Source: Bryoerythrophyllum caledonicum
Lineage: Eukaryota > Streptophyta > Bryopsida > Pottiales > Pottiaceae
Direction: 5' to 3'
DNA: 64,000 nucleotides
NCBI GenBank assembly: GCA_963971425.1
Contig: OZ020521.1
Location: forward strand, 11,239,519 to 11,303,518
Below the pieces are notes generated by a model. The model searched no databases and had not been told where the DNA came from. It saw only the letters and a program-made list of their open reading frames with translations. The translations under genes were made by a program, and so were the position numbers. Shown here piece by piece: positions 22,404-33,713 of this stretch. The first letter of the stretch is position 1. Every line of letters starts with the position of its first letter.

Positions 22404-24418
22404 TCAGGTGGTAGTGACGAAGGATGCAGCGAACTTCTCATTCTTCATGTCGCGGTTGGACGCCGGGAGCGTGGCGTGGAAGTAGCGGCGCGGGCGGAAC
22501 ACGAGCGCGCTGCCGGAGTTGGTCTCGAACTTGTACATGAGGCCGGGGATGACGAACTCGCCGCCGGAGGGCGCGCCGCGGGTGGTCCAGCACACGAGCT
22601 CGAAGCCGGTGGTGTCAACGGAGCAGGTGCGGTGGTGTCCACGGAGCATGTCGCTGTTGCGGCGGGTGACTTCGTGCGGGGCGTGCGTGGCGGTCCTGCG
22701 GAACGGGACCTCGGCGCCGCGGGCCGCGAACAGCTTCCCAAACGGGAGCTTGAGGCCGTCTTCGCCGATCCTGAGCTGGTCCCCAGGGACGGCGCGCTGC
22801 TGGAGCTCCGCGAAGAGCTTGGCGCCGAAGAACCACTTGGCGCCGCGGAAGAATAGGCTCGCGATGAAGTTTCCGTGCTGGAACAGCGCATCTTCCTCGG
22901 CGCTTGTTGGCTCGCGGCGCGTGTGCACGATGGCGTCACGGAGGCAGCAGTCGTCGGCGGGAGGAGCTTCTTCCGACTGGCGCTGCTGCATGCAGAGCGT
23001 GTTGATGCTCGCGCGCATGCCTTCGCTTTCGAGGGGTTGGAGGATGTTCGGCTGGTACATGAGGAGGAGGTCGTTCACGCGGAAGTCTTTGAACGTGACG
23101 CCGTCGTTGAGGAGGATGTTGCCGTAGAATGAGACCAGCGGCTGGTCCTGCGAGTGCACCTTCTCCGTCATGATGTCTTTCCAGATGCTCTGGAACACGG
23201 AGTCCTCGAGGTTCTGGCCGCTCCCGGCGGGCTCCATGCGGTCTCGCGCGTCGGAGTAGACGACGTGCACCCTGGTGGCGCGTTTTAGGTCGAACCGCTG
23301 CCGGAGTGTCCTCGCTTCCCGGCCGAGCACGGTGCAGTGGAGCACGAGGTAGGCAACCTCCATGTCGTCCCGCCGGTGCTGCCACTTGCGGACCGCGTCT
23401 TGGAAATCCTCCACGCTTGCGATGGCGACCTCGCCGAACACCGTGTCCAGCTTGGGCTGAATTTCCCCGTCCGAGGGATCGCACTTGAAGCAGTGCGGCC
23501 CGTACTTGTCCACGCAGCTCTGGCAGAGCTTGTGCGTGTACTGGTAGGGTTTCGACTTGGCCGTGGACGGAATCGGCTTCATTAGGCTCACGTTGTGCTT
23601 CCATGTGCATCTCGTCAGGTGCAACACGGTGTAGGCGGCTTTCGCCTTGCCGTGGATCGGGTTCATGCACGCGTGCTTCACGCCCTGGTTGTAAGTGATC
23701 TTCACCGTCCTCTCTGGCGTCCACACTGCCTCCACCACTACGGCGTTATTCCTGGTCCGTCGCGCAGGTCCTTGTGAAACAAATCCATAGGCAATTGTTG
23801 TCAGTTCTCCACTCCTGAACTCTAGATTCAAAGGCTAGTAGCAAGGGCACAAAATGCAATACAATCTTGCTGACAGCTCGCTTAATGGTCTACGCTAGGG
23901 CAACACAGGTTGGAGGCGTTACTGTCGTCATCGTCCTCTGATGAGTCATCGGGCTCCGGCCTCCTTGATCTTCCAAAGCCCGGGCGCGGAGGAGTTACAG
24001 CATTTGCATCATCCGACTCATCGGAGTCTGTGGAACTATGACTCGCCGGCCGACTGCTTCCACGAGCAGGAGCGGTGTCCTCACTGCTCTCAGAGCTCGA
24101 GTCTGGAAACAAGCTTTCCACCGACCGTAGTCTTTTGCGAGGTCCGTTTCGACCGCTTCGAACCAACCCGCCGTCGTCACTCCGAGCCTCGCTTCGACCC
24201 CTTCGAACCACCCCGCCGTCGTCACTCCGAGCCTCGCTTCGACCCCTTCGAACCACCCCGCCGTCGTCATTCCGAGCCCCACTTCGACCACTTCGACCAT
24301 TCCGGGCATTTCGACCTACAGGACCGTCACAGTTTCGAGATGGTGTCACAATGGCCCGAAGGAACAGTGAGTCACTGTCGGAATCATGGCCGGACTTGTC
24401 AGCCCTTGTTCTCACCAT
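22404..24418 (-). CDS. Cys-rich, jelly-roll-like protein of unknown function (two coding exons)
   Basis: The model joins exon 24418-23923 to exon 23770-22404. The donor reads A|GTAACG, the acceptor ACAAG|GAC, phases agree, and the intron is 152 bp. The first exon encodes an acidic, Ser/Arg-rich disordered tail with three 15-residue repeats (VRRGRSEARSDDGG), suggesting a nuclear protein. The second has a zinc-type cluster CxxC-x7-CxxC, a long unrecognised middle, and a C-terminal stretch with GGEFVIPG, then LVFRPRRYFHATLP, then SFVTT. This order resembles the last strands of 2-oxoglutarate/Fe(II) dioxygenase jelly-rolls, including Tet/JBP-like ones. The expected HxD is not evident, so catalysis is doubtful. 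Strong GC3 bias supports coding. ATG context is tcgATGg. Confidence 0.6.
24168..24302. repeat. In-frame tandem repeat, 45-bp unit, three copies
   Basis: The plus-strand phrase ccgccgtcgtca recurs with a 45-bp period (ending near 24180, 24225, 24270). It encodes the 15-residue VRRGRSEARSDDGG-type unit of the minus-strand gene. Only a few substitutions separate the copies, so copy number may vary between individuals. Confidence 0.85.
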
Positions 24419-25450
24419 CGAAATGCAACTTCAACCCTCGTGCGTGGTTCTCACCGATGTCCTCAGTCCGTTTCCGACACTTTACGGCTAAACCATCACT
24501 AACTCATTGAAACAATGTGCGAAAGCAATCAGCTACAACAAACCTCCTTCTCCAAAGACAACCTGTAAAACAGAAGCAACAGTAACGACCACATTGTAAG
24601 AGACCTGTGTGTTTTCTTTCTTTGAACATGAGGTCGCCATATCTGGGCAACAAGCACGATCCAGTTTGAATAACCACATCTCCACCACAAACCTCCTCAT
24701 TCAAAAGTCGAAAACAAAAACAGCTCAGATTACCAATGCAAACAACCTAGAAAAAAAAATGGGATCGACTTACCGGAGGATCATCTGCGTCCTCACCAAC
24801 ATGGGCGGAACAAGACCTTCAATCCTTCGTCCCCTCCGAATTGGAACATGTCGTTGCTTCTCTGCAAAACCAACAGATAAAATTAGGCAAAAACAGCACT
24901 AAAGCCGAAAGCATTCTTTCAGAAATTCGAAAAACCTAACCTCCCCCCAAAAAGACACCAACCCCACATACCTTCGATATACCCTCACTCCCCAAACCCA
25001 ACAAAGCCACGACGCCACAAAGCAAAATGCAACTGGAATCCACCGGCAAAATCAAAACTCCGAAGCCTCCAAACCGATCAATTTGCCTCTAAAATCACAT
25101 TGACGAACAAGAGTATCGAGCCTCGGTGCACACCATCGAGCCCGCCACGCACCTGAGTTGAGAAATGGACGCTGCATGATAAAGCCGAGGCTGCAATTCT
25201 TCACGTCCTAGAAACTAACGGAAGTCCGACTACCTGCACCTGAGCTCTGGAAACGGTCGCGCCAGGGGACATGGACAACACGAAGAGTGACGCTAGGTCC
25301 CAAGAACACAAACTCTCTCTATCTGCGGAGACGGAGGCTGCGGAGATTGAGCGCTAGCCGCGGCGATCGATCAGTCTATCGCGGTGAGGATTGCAGTGGC
25401 TCCGTCGCCGCTGACGTTCCGCGTTGAAACCGATGAGAATCTAGGAAGAT
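24419..25450 (-). other. Predicted 5' untranslated exons and promoter of the Cys-rich/jelly-roll gene
   Basis: On the minus strand a well-bordered short exon is visible at 24861-24774: acceptor TTGGTTTTGCAG|AG and donor CCG|GTAAGTCG. A second good acceptor, TTCTGTTTTACAG, ends at about 24569, opening an exon that runs into the ATG at 24418. Further upstream (25.3-25.45 kb) is a CpG-rich, CT-rich block typical of a transcription start region. These exons are inferred from splice signals only. Confidence 0.45.
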
Positions 25451-25888
25451 GGCGCCTCCGCTTGGATGCGTTTCGGTTCCGTTTTGGATGAACTTGTGGT
25501 TCTCAGCACCGAAGTGGATGAATAAGCGGTGCGAGGGATGGATTCTTGTGGATGGCTTGACTCGAAGGCTTGAATTCTGGATGTATTTCGCTGGGGTGGA
25601 TGAGAAAGCTATCTGCTGTGTTTTTTTTTCCCTCGTGTTTAAAGGGAGAAGATGAACTCCGGTCCTTCACAGATCAGCGTCCTTTTGAGACGAGATATTA
25701 TAGCTATGGATTTTACGTGGAAATAGTTTGATAATGACATTAAAAAATACACATGTGAGCAGGTAGCATAATTTCAAGGCAGGTTTGGACTAAGTCAAAT
25801 AAATCAGTGCATTCCAAAACCAATGGGAAAATCTTAAAAGAGTAGGAGGTGACTCTGATTCTCACCCCCGTACTTTCTGATGTCTATT
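25451..25888. other. Short stretch between promoter block and MITE, nothing firm
   Basis: A 68-codon plus frame starts at 25449 (MAPPLGCVSVPF) but has no recognisable motif; I do not call it a gene. Confidence 0.3.
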
Positions 25889-26973
25889 AAGGTAGAGGCA
25901 CCCAATTCCGATCAGTAGAGTATGCATGGCCTGGTGCATGAAAATGGCAAATGCTTGAAATGGTGCATGAAGTGACTCTAAACCGATAACTCAAAATCTG
26001 AAAACACTACACTAAAATTTATGTTTAGTGTAGTATACACTAAATGCGAACCCATACACCAATTGCAAACGAGGCATTTAGTGTAGTGACAAAATCCTAC
26101 ACTAAATGCCAACTACCACAATATTTGTCAATTTTAGTAAATATTCCAACATGATTTTTTTCACTTGTGCACATTTAGTGTATCAATAGTAGAAGAACAA
26201 AAAAAAAGTTCCTGCAGTCGAGGGCTGTCAGAGTATCTTATCAGCAGCTTTCAATTGGCGACAACTCTTTCATTATAAACCCGAATTGGACATATGAGGT
26301 GTTTTTTGGCATCTACAGAAAATGTAGATGCTAAAAAACACCTCATTTGCCCAATTTGGACAAGTTTTGAATGAGTTATGACCATTTGAAAGTTACGAAT
26401 GAAGAGAAGCATGGGCTGGAATGATTGGGGAATTGATTGGGGTTTGAGTGAAGGTTACATTAATGACATTGGTAGCTAACACCAATTGTCAACTTCTTTA
26501 CAAATAGTGTACTAGGGTAAGTACACTATTCGTACCACTACACTAAACATAAATTTTAGTGTAGTCGTTGTTGCCATTGGGAATGATGTGTGCAATTTTG
26601 GGTTGCTCCACCTCAATTGAGCTATTATTGGTGGCATTGCCTCGAAAGCCAAACAAGGCCGATCGGCATTGGGTACCCTCCATGAGTTGGTCATCCATGG
26701 CATGTCTTCTCTCTTTTACTCACTCTCACTTATTGGCATTGGGTGAAGAAGGGCACCAAATCTCACCTACTCTAGAGTTTGATTATGGGCTCTGGTGGTT
26801 TTTGGGCTTTTAAATTCTATATCAATTGCAAATCTTTGTGATTAAATCTGAAAAAATATTTGTTGAGTTTCATTCCTAATTCCGCATCTTTTTACATATT
26901 AAATGTTTTTGACATACAATGTCATTTGAGTCCCGAACTGGCTTAAGTGATCAGAATTGGGTGCCTCTACCTT
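25889..26973. mobile_element. MITE-like element A with inverted ends, carrying a nested insertion
   Basis: Ends read aaggtagaggcacccaattc and its complement, with gatc following inside. Element B at 39809-40354 is a shorter relative with the same ends and body. Comparing the two shows that positions about 26006-26566 are an insertion absent from B. No coding capacity. Target-site duplication not resolved. Confidence 0.8.
26006..26566. mobile_element. Nested short element with palindromic terminal repeats
   Basis: The 27-bp ends (26008-26034 and 26538-26564) are inverted copies. Each is itself a palindrome: CTACACTAAA, a 7-base loop, then TTTAGTGTAG. Further catttagtgtag and tacactaaatgc copies lie just inside. 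Positions 26294-26345 form a near-perfect hairpin of about 24 bp per arm. It has no coding capacity and is of unassigned superfamily. Confidence 0.75.
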
Positions 26974-27117
26974 ATGGTCAAAAATGCTTCTCTACCCACT
27001 AGGCTATGTTTGCCTTGTTGGGGTTAATGGGGATCTCTACTTGTTTTATGATAATAACTCAAATCACATGAAAAGGATGATTTGGCTTGAAGAGGTATAG
27101 AAGAACTATTAGTCAAT

Positions 27118-27816
27118 CCTTAGCCCTTTTGTGCCCAAGAGATCCAAAATGGGACTCTGGAGGTGTTAAAACTCAATTTGCACGAAATCCATAAAGAATT
27201 AGGTTGTGGAATGTGAAGTTCATATTTGCGCACACATCATAAGAAACACTCTACAAAAAACATATCATGATTTGGAATTATAGACCTCATGGAAAAGCCA
27301 GGAATACAACACAACATACATAAAACACACTAAAATACAATGAATACCATGCCCCATATTATGTTGTATTTTGTACACATGCAAAATGATTTTGGTCTTA
27401 AATTCTAATTGAAATTTGTCTTTGAGAAACTTCCGTTTTCATTTGTATAAGTTTGGAGCAATGAATGTAATCTTGACGTATGATATGTCAATGTGATGCT
27501 ATCAACCTAGTGCACATGTGAACCTCTTTTATTCAAAGTACAAAAAATCTTGCAAGAATCTATTGATGAATAAAGTAGTATATCCTCCAAAGTCCACAAT
27601 TTTTATGACCAATATACAGTAGCTTTAAACACTTTAATCAATTCCATCAACCGTTGGATGTTGTGCAAATTTTTCCCAAGTTTAGGTCATGGGTTGAGTT
27701 TGGTTTTGTAAGGTCCGATACTGAAATTAGGCATTCCATTAAAGCTAGTTAAAAGGAAAAAAGCAGCTTATATCTTTGTTCTGGAGAAACATGACCTGGG
27801 CACCAGAGGGTTAAGG
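27118..27816. mobile_element. Short inverted-repeat element (CCTTAACCCTTTTGTGCCC family)
   Basis: The left end ccttagcccttttgtgccc and right end gggcaccagagggttaagg are imperfect inverted copies. The same ends and body (ccaaaatgggactc, gttggatgttgtgcaaa, aggtcatgggtt) recur at 40500-41327. Non-coding. Confidence 0.65.
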
Positions 27817-27947
27817 AACTTGGAGTACTTTGGGATAACATGGCCCAAGTGATTGTCATTGCTACTCATGCATGTCATTGGTGTAGAAAAGGGAGCATCA
27901 AATTTGAACATGTTCAAATTATTTCAAATCATTTCCACAAAAAAAAA

Positions 27948-28060
27948 AACGCCGGTTCCCGGAAGGGACCACTGTGAATAAAGTGTCTGTTTGCACCCCC
28001 ACTAAGACCATGCCCACCGGGCAGGGAGTTAGTAGTATGGGGCTACTTCCCCCTCTTGAG
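27948..28060 (-). other. Conserved 3' tail and terminal hairpin of the LINE family
   Basis: Shared by copies 2, 3, 4, 5 and 6: tagtgtctaccctc, a tggtcttagt block, acactttattc, then a hairpin and a pyrimidine tail (poly-T here, TTC repeats in copies 3 and 5). Such structures are commonly the recognition site for the LINE reverse transcriptase. Confidence 0.65.
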
Positions 28061-28257
28061 GGTAGACACTATGTAACAAGTAACCATGAAGATATAAACC
28101 GAAACAGGAGAGGGCCACAATCAGAGCAAGGGAGTGGGGAGTAGAGAAAAGGAAAGAAAAGAGAAGACAATGAGAAAAAAGGGGGGGAAGGACAAGGGGG
28201 TGGTGGGGGTGGGTGAGGGAGGGGAAATGGGTGGGGCGATGGGGGGGTTATGACGTT

Positions 28258-28970
28258 TTATGGTGTGTCATGTGGATTGGGTAGGGTATGATTATTCTCT
28301 ATTTTTTGTTTATGTAATAGTATGGACATAGCATGTTGGATTGCGATGGTGTTTATATTATTAAAGGTATGTTTGATTGTATTCATGGGTATTTTGAAAG
28401 TTTCTTCAATGGTGTTCATGGGTGGGATATAGGTTGTGGCGTGGGCACCAGCCATGATGACTATGAGGGGGTCGATTTTCCATCCTAGATTTTTTATGTC
28501 GTCGATGAGGGGCTGATATTTGTTTATTTTGTTTTCTATTGTTTCTCGTGAAAATCTGTCATTACAGTATGTGAATTCATTAAATTGAATGGTATAGTTT
28601 GAGTCAATGTGGGTTGGTGCCGGGTCGTTGTATGGTAGACCTTTAACGTAAAGTATGTCGGGTTTAAATCTAGCATTGCAGTGACATCGTTGGGTTGCAC
28701 ATGTACATGGGAGTAGCCAAGGTGGGACCGTATTTTCTTGTGGGTTGTTATTGAAAGTGCCGGCATTCATGAGTATGAATCATCTAGATTTATTATGTGA
28801 GGTAATTAGTTTTCGGATTTCCCATACTGCTTTGTTATGTCTTTTAACAATGAGGGAGTGTATGTGGTGGTTTTGGCATTTTAGTAGGACATGTAGCCAT
28901 GTGTCGGGGTCTGTAGAAGTACAAATGGGGCATGTTATGGATGGGAAGCGTTCTATTCCGAAGAAGAGTT
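28258..28970 (-). pseudogene. LINE copy 2 C-terminus: zinc motif and terminal domain
   Basis: The motif CPICTSTDPDTWLHVLLKC, followed by HHIHSLIVKRH, is the Cys/His cluster often found after RNase H in LINE polyproteins. A second Cys/His cluster (CTCATQRCHC) lies about 80 residues further, then a conserved domain ending AMSILLHKQKIENN that is shared by copies 3, 4 and 5. A frame break between 28780 and 28770 separates the pieces. Function of the last domain is unknown. Confidence 0.75.
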
Positions 28971-29279
28971 GTTTACGGGCATTCCCCATATATTGACGAG
29001 TGCGGAATTTGATAAGGCATGTAATTTGTGAATCTGTAATGGAGGAATTTTTCCAGAAATTTGTAGACAATTCATTGTCTATGTTATTGTTGCCGGTCCA
29101 TATTTCTATGTTAGGGAAATTTTCTGAGATCGTGTCAATGTCGTTGTATGTGTCTTGTTTTTTCAGATGTTTTCCTAAAAATCGGACCGGTCCTTTGTCC
29201 GGGGTGTCGTCTTTGGAGCGCCAATCCTCTTTTTGGAAATAGTATGGGGTGGCATGTGCATGCTCATGTGGATCTTTGG

Positions 29280-29720
29280 CATTTTTATGTGATTTTTCTC
29301 TTCCTTCTTTGACTAGTTTGTCGGCTTGTTCGTTTCCATCTATATTAGAGTGGGCTCTGATTTTATGGAGTGTAGTAGGTTGTGTTCGATTTTGGAGCAT
29401 TTGTACCATGGACATGAGTGTTACTTTGTCGGGGTGGTTATTGTGGAGAGTGGGGTGTGTTATTTGTGTGTTTAGTAGATATAGGACATTGATGCAATCC
29501 GTAAAAATGTGTGCGGGTTCGTTGGCATATTTGTGTTGATGATTTGGAGTGTTTTGTGTATGGCCATCATCTCTGCTCTGCTCTGAGGATGTTTTGAAGT
29601 CCATGGAGTCTTTTGGCTAATTTGATTTCTTTGTTGGGATTGTATATGCCATATCCGGCTTTTTCTCTCTGTCAGTGACCAGGGCTACTTTCTACTCGTT
29701 CTTTGAAGGATCCATCTGTG
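29280..29720 (-). pseudogene. RNase H domain of LINE copy 2
   Basis: The frame shows the first acidic position in a DGSFK motif near 29.71 kb, a TDCINVLYLL strand and helix near 29.5 kb and the closing RAHSNIDGNEQADKL motif (His and Asp) near 29.33 kb. These correspond to the D-E-D-H-D set of type I RNase H. A TGA follows the first motif (near 29.67 kb). RNase H would remove the RNA template during second-strand synthesis. Confidence 0.8.
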
Positions 29721-30099
29721 TAGTAACTATGTATGGGGTCATATTTTGGGTGTGTATGTGTGGTAATTAGGGAGAGGGGGATTTGTCACGGAGTAGTTTA
29801 GTGTGTTGTTATTGTATTCTAGTTTAGACCATTTTTTGCTACGGTTTACTGGAGTTTGGGGGGGCGTGGTCGAGGCAATGTTGGTGAATATCTGGTTTAT
29901 GTTCATATTTTTTACAATGGATGTGAGTGTGGTGAGTTGTTATGGGGTTCCCATTGTTTTATTTTGGTGATGGACACATAGTATTTGTAGTGTAGCTCGT
30001 TCAAGCCTAGGTTTATTTTGTTCGGGTGGGATAGTGGGTTCTTCGTATGCTATTGAGTCCGCTTCGAATAGTGCAATGATGTGTGTGTCAGGGAAGGGG

Positions 30100-30740
30100 C
30101 CTGAGTGTGGGTTAGGATTTTAATACCAATTTTTGTCGGGGGTTATGATTAGGGTGGAGGTGTGGTTTGGGTCATGTTTGGCTGCGAGGCGGGCTTAATG
30201 TAGTGTTTGTTGTATTTCCTCTTCATTGTGGGGGTTGGCTATACCATTACCTATATATTTGTGGTCAAAGGCTTTACCTTGTGATCCGAATATTTTATCC
30301 CTTTAAAAGGGGAGTAAAATTTGTTGAGTTTGGTGGGGCATGTGACGAGGGAGGAGAAGTATGAGTGTTGGATGTTGAATGTGGAGATTAATGAGTTTAG
30401 TGTAGGTATGGGTAGTGTATATTGTGTAAGTTTAAGGGGCTTATTTTTTGGTATTCTATATTTGTATCTTTGGTATAGCCATATGACTTCGGTTTCAAAT
30501 GGTTGGGTTGTTGGTTCAATGTTTGTAGGGGTTTGTAGTTTAGTATTGTATTGATTCCATAACCATGTGAGCCTAGTGATTGGGATGGTGAAGAGGTGTC
30601 GTCCATCTTCTTTGTATAAGTGTGCTTGGTCTTTGTCAATTTTAATTGTGTTAGATGAGGTGAGAATGTCGTTTTCGGGGTAACATTCCGTTGTGTAAAT
30701 GTTTAGTAGGGGGATTATTGTGGTTGGGGTGACGGACCTT
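30100..30740 (-). pseudogene. PCIF1-like N6-adenosine methyltransferase domain of LINE copy 2
   Basis: Reading across one frameshift near 30300, the minus strand gives, in order, TRLTWLWNQYN, VIWLYQRYKY, a stretch with YFSSLVTC, KIFGSQGKAFDHKYIGNGIANP, an in-frame TAA at 30197-30195, ARLAAKHDPNHTS and TLIITPDKNW. Known PCIF1-family enzymes have the same succession: W-L-x-x-R-Y, an F-x-S-P-x-x-C block, FGS-x-G-x-x-x-D, an NPPF catalytic motif and a hydrophobic strand ending in P-x-W. Here the NPPF position reads NPHN, so only the Asn-Pro is kept. PCIF1 methylates cap-adjacent adenosine in mRNA; whether this domain acts on nucleic acid is unknown. The copy itself is broken. Confidence 0.6.
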
Positions 30741-31990
30741 GTGTCCTAGAGTTGATTTTGTGGGTGGTGAGCTTGGATAATTTTGGTGTAGAATTTGTGT
30801 TGAATTCTTTGATAATATTGTGTCAATTTATTTGTATTATGTGTAATGGTGTTTTGGTTGTGTCTTGGGAAGAGGTTTCTTTGGGGAAGCCATTTGTTGT
30901 AGGTGAGGTTATTGTGAGTCCATTCGCATAGATATCTAGTGTGATTGTTTTCGATTTGGTTTTTATCTATTTTTTCATTGTATTTGTGGTGTATGATGTT
31001 GTTAATGGGATATGTGGTGGGGTTTTTGAGGATGTGGTTTGGGGGATGGGGGTGGTGTGGGTGGAAGTGGGGAGGGTGTATCGATTGTGGAGGGGTATTT
31101 CTTGGGATGATGTTGTTGTTTATAGTGATGAATGGGTCTCTAAGTGTATGGGAGTATATATGTGTGTTGGTATGGGTATTGGGTGGAGGGGGGTATATTG
31201 GGTGGCAAAAGAGTTGTCTTGCGATTTTGAGGGCATTTTTAATTAGTTTTGATGGGGTGAAGTGGTAGGTTTTAAATTCTTCATTGTTCATGATGTGTGT
31301 TCCGTTAGATAGGAAGATTAGTTTTAGTTCGTAGATATTTTTTTTATAGGAGTTTTTATAACAACTTTTGAGATAATTGTGTGTTGAGTGTATAATGGCT
31401 TTGTATTTCAAGAGTCCAAACTTTTTCTAGTGTTGTTGGTTCTATATGAAAGTTGGAGAGAGTACTTTTTAGGTGGACTTTTGCTATGTGTTTTAGTAAG
31501 AAGAAGGTACGTGTTATTGGTGATCTTGTGCAATTTGTCTTTTAAATTCTAGGTATGTTTTCGGCCCCCCCATATTGGGCGAGGATGTGATGTGTTAGGC
31601 CCCTGTATATTTTCCCAAGTCTGCCACTGTCATTTAGAGCGTTCTGTAGTTGTTCTCCTATGCATCTAAGGTATGCGTTTTTTAGCGAGAAGGCTTCTCA
31701 TCCAAATAGGTTGTGTGGTAGTTGGGTTATTATATTAGACATACATTTTGGCATGCCGCATACGGTTTTTTGTGTGGCAGTTATTTTTTGGTCTAGTTTT
31801 TTGACAACGGGCATTGAGTATGGTACTGCATAGAAGCTGTATGCCACGCCCGGTCTTAAAACTGTGTCGATCATTTTTATTTTTTGTTTCATAGTGGCCG
31901 GACAAGCTACTAGTTCTTTGCATTGTTTGATTAATTTTTTGGTGGTGGCATGGATTTGGGTTTACCATTTTAGGGAGGGGACGAGACTTA

Positions 31991-33713
31991 GGGCCGCTTT
32001 ACACTATGGTGGAGAACTCCACCGGCCGGTCAAGAAGTCTCGGCCAAGACATGGTTATTTGAGGCGAGCGGTGGATGTTGGACAAGACAAAAAAAGAATA
32101 AAGTAATGCATGAAGAAGTCTTCACCGGTTAGTAGTGTAAACACCCAACGGTGAAGTCCACTGGCCAATTTCATAAGGTGAAGACCACCGGTGAACTTCA
32201 CCACCAAGAAAGTTTATGCTAGCCAATGAAAACGACAATTTCTAATGGTCTCCATGGACATATTATGTACATTATGGGCTCCGTTGAACTACAAAAATTT
32301 ATATCTTTTGCATCAAATGTCTAAATGTAGTAATAGTTGTTGGGAAAAAAGCCCCTACTTGTCTACTTTGTGTGGTAAAAATTTCACATGACTACAATTT
32401 ACATGATGTTAGCACACACAACCATGTTATACTTGATCTCTTTCAAACCTTTTAATTATTTGCTTGCCTTTTCTTCAATTACCACATAAGGCTTGTTGAT
32501 GTTGACATTAGTTTAAGTAACAACACATCTATGTGCTTACTGTGGGTTCTACTTTACAATTTTTATACTACAAAAAAAAAATCAATTCAGTTGTTCAAAA
32601 TTTATTTACCAAAATTACATCAAGGAAAATAGAAGGCACTTTTGTTCATATGTAAAACATATCAGAGATATATATTTCTTATGGTCATATAGATTCCATA
32701 TGGGTCATAATCGCATTCCATATCAATATTGACATAAAATCAATATTGTTTCAAATTTCAATCCTTCTTGAGATCATATTGTAAAAAGACGATATGACGT
32801 TGGTATACAATATTTTCAATACAGTAATTATAAAAATTAAATATGAAAAATAACACACAATTTGAAAAAATAAAATTAGTGTGAAACTTCAGGACTTTGT
32901 TTTTTATGTGGACAATAATTGACCCAACTAGTAGAAATGAAATGATTTTTACACATTGGAAGAGTGTGAAAAAGAAATCTCAAAAGATTTCAATATAAAA
33001 ATAAAAATAAAGATAAGATATGCCTTGACAACAATTGATGTCCAAAAAAAAGGTCAAACTCAAAAGCAACTATTCTAAATAAAAAATGTACCATCAATAT
33101 AAGTTGTTTTTTAAATTTCCATTCGGCTTTTTGCCAATGTCATCTTGTCTTTTCCTTTTCATTTCTTCAATGCGCCAATTCTTTGTACATGAAAAATCAT
33201 TTTCCAAATTGGCTTTTGATTTCTTTGAACAAAGGATAAATACCTCCCATCTATTTAATGATATAAGGTCCCCCATGCGTTTTTGGCCTCAATCACCTTT
33301 CAAAATCTATACATTTTACATCAAGTGTAAAAATGTAGTAAAACTTGTTGGAGAATTTTTTCCTATTTCTCTAATTTGTGTGGTAAAAAGATCACATGAA
33401 TTCAACATACAATGTAATTTTGAGAGCCATTTTTTACAGCCGGTTAACTCTACTTGTAGAAAAAACATAATCTAGCATAGAGTTTTTAGGCTACAGTCAA
33501 CTTTGAAAATCTATATCTTTTGCATTAAAAGTTCAAATGTAGTAAGACTTGTTGGGGAACGTGCGTCTACTTGTCTACTTTTTGTGGTAAAAATTTCATT
33601 TATATACAATATACAATGTAATTTATAGGCCCATTTTAGTACACCGGATTTTATTTACTTATTGTATAGAAAACATAGTCAAAGATGGAAAAGAGATATC
33701 CCATATTCATTGT
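31991..33713. other. AT-rich left arm of the Harbinger element
   Basis: No gene. Contains the left terminus, repeated agaaggtgaag/caccggtgaa phrases near 32110-32210, and two related segments (about 32270-32420, 33290-33420 and 33480-33640) sharing aaatctatatcttttgcat and gttggggaa... gtctacttttgtggtaaaaattt, i.e. diverged internal repeats. Confidence 0.5.

Larger units (their letters stand above)
27948..31990 (-). mobile_element. LINE copy 2, downstream half (3' of the Harbinger insertion)
   Basis: Continues the reverse transcriptase of the 39.3-38.0 kb segment: IQIHATTKKLIKQCKEL and GVAYSFYAVPYSMP near 31.8 kb. It then runs through the chromodomain-like segment (about 30.87-30.95 kb), a PCIF1-like methyltransferase domain (about 30.74-30.1 kb), RNase H (about 29.72-29.28 kb), a zinc motif near 28.9 kb, a C-terminal domain (28770-28258) and the 3' tail ending in poly-T at 27948-27960. 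Several stops and frameshifts show that it is dead. Two longer open pieces survive (29604-28780 and 28770-28258). Confidence 0.9.

Noticed and set aside
22476..24510. Several plus-strand frames over the Cys-rich/jelly-roll gene
   Set aside because: They mirror the GC-rich minus-strand exons and show no motif of their own.
25449..25655. 68-codon plus frame starting MAPPLGC as a gene in a divergent pair
   Set aside because: Short, no motif and no splice context; it overlaps the likely promoter of the minus-strand gene.
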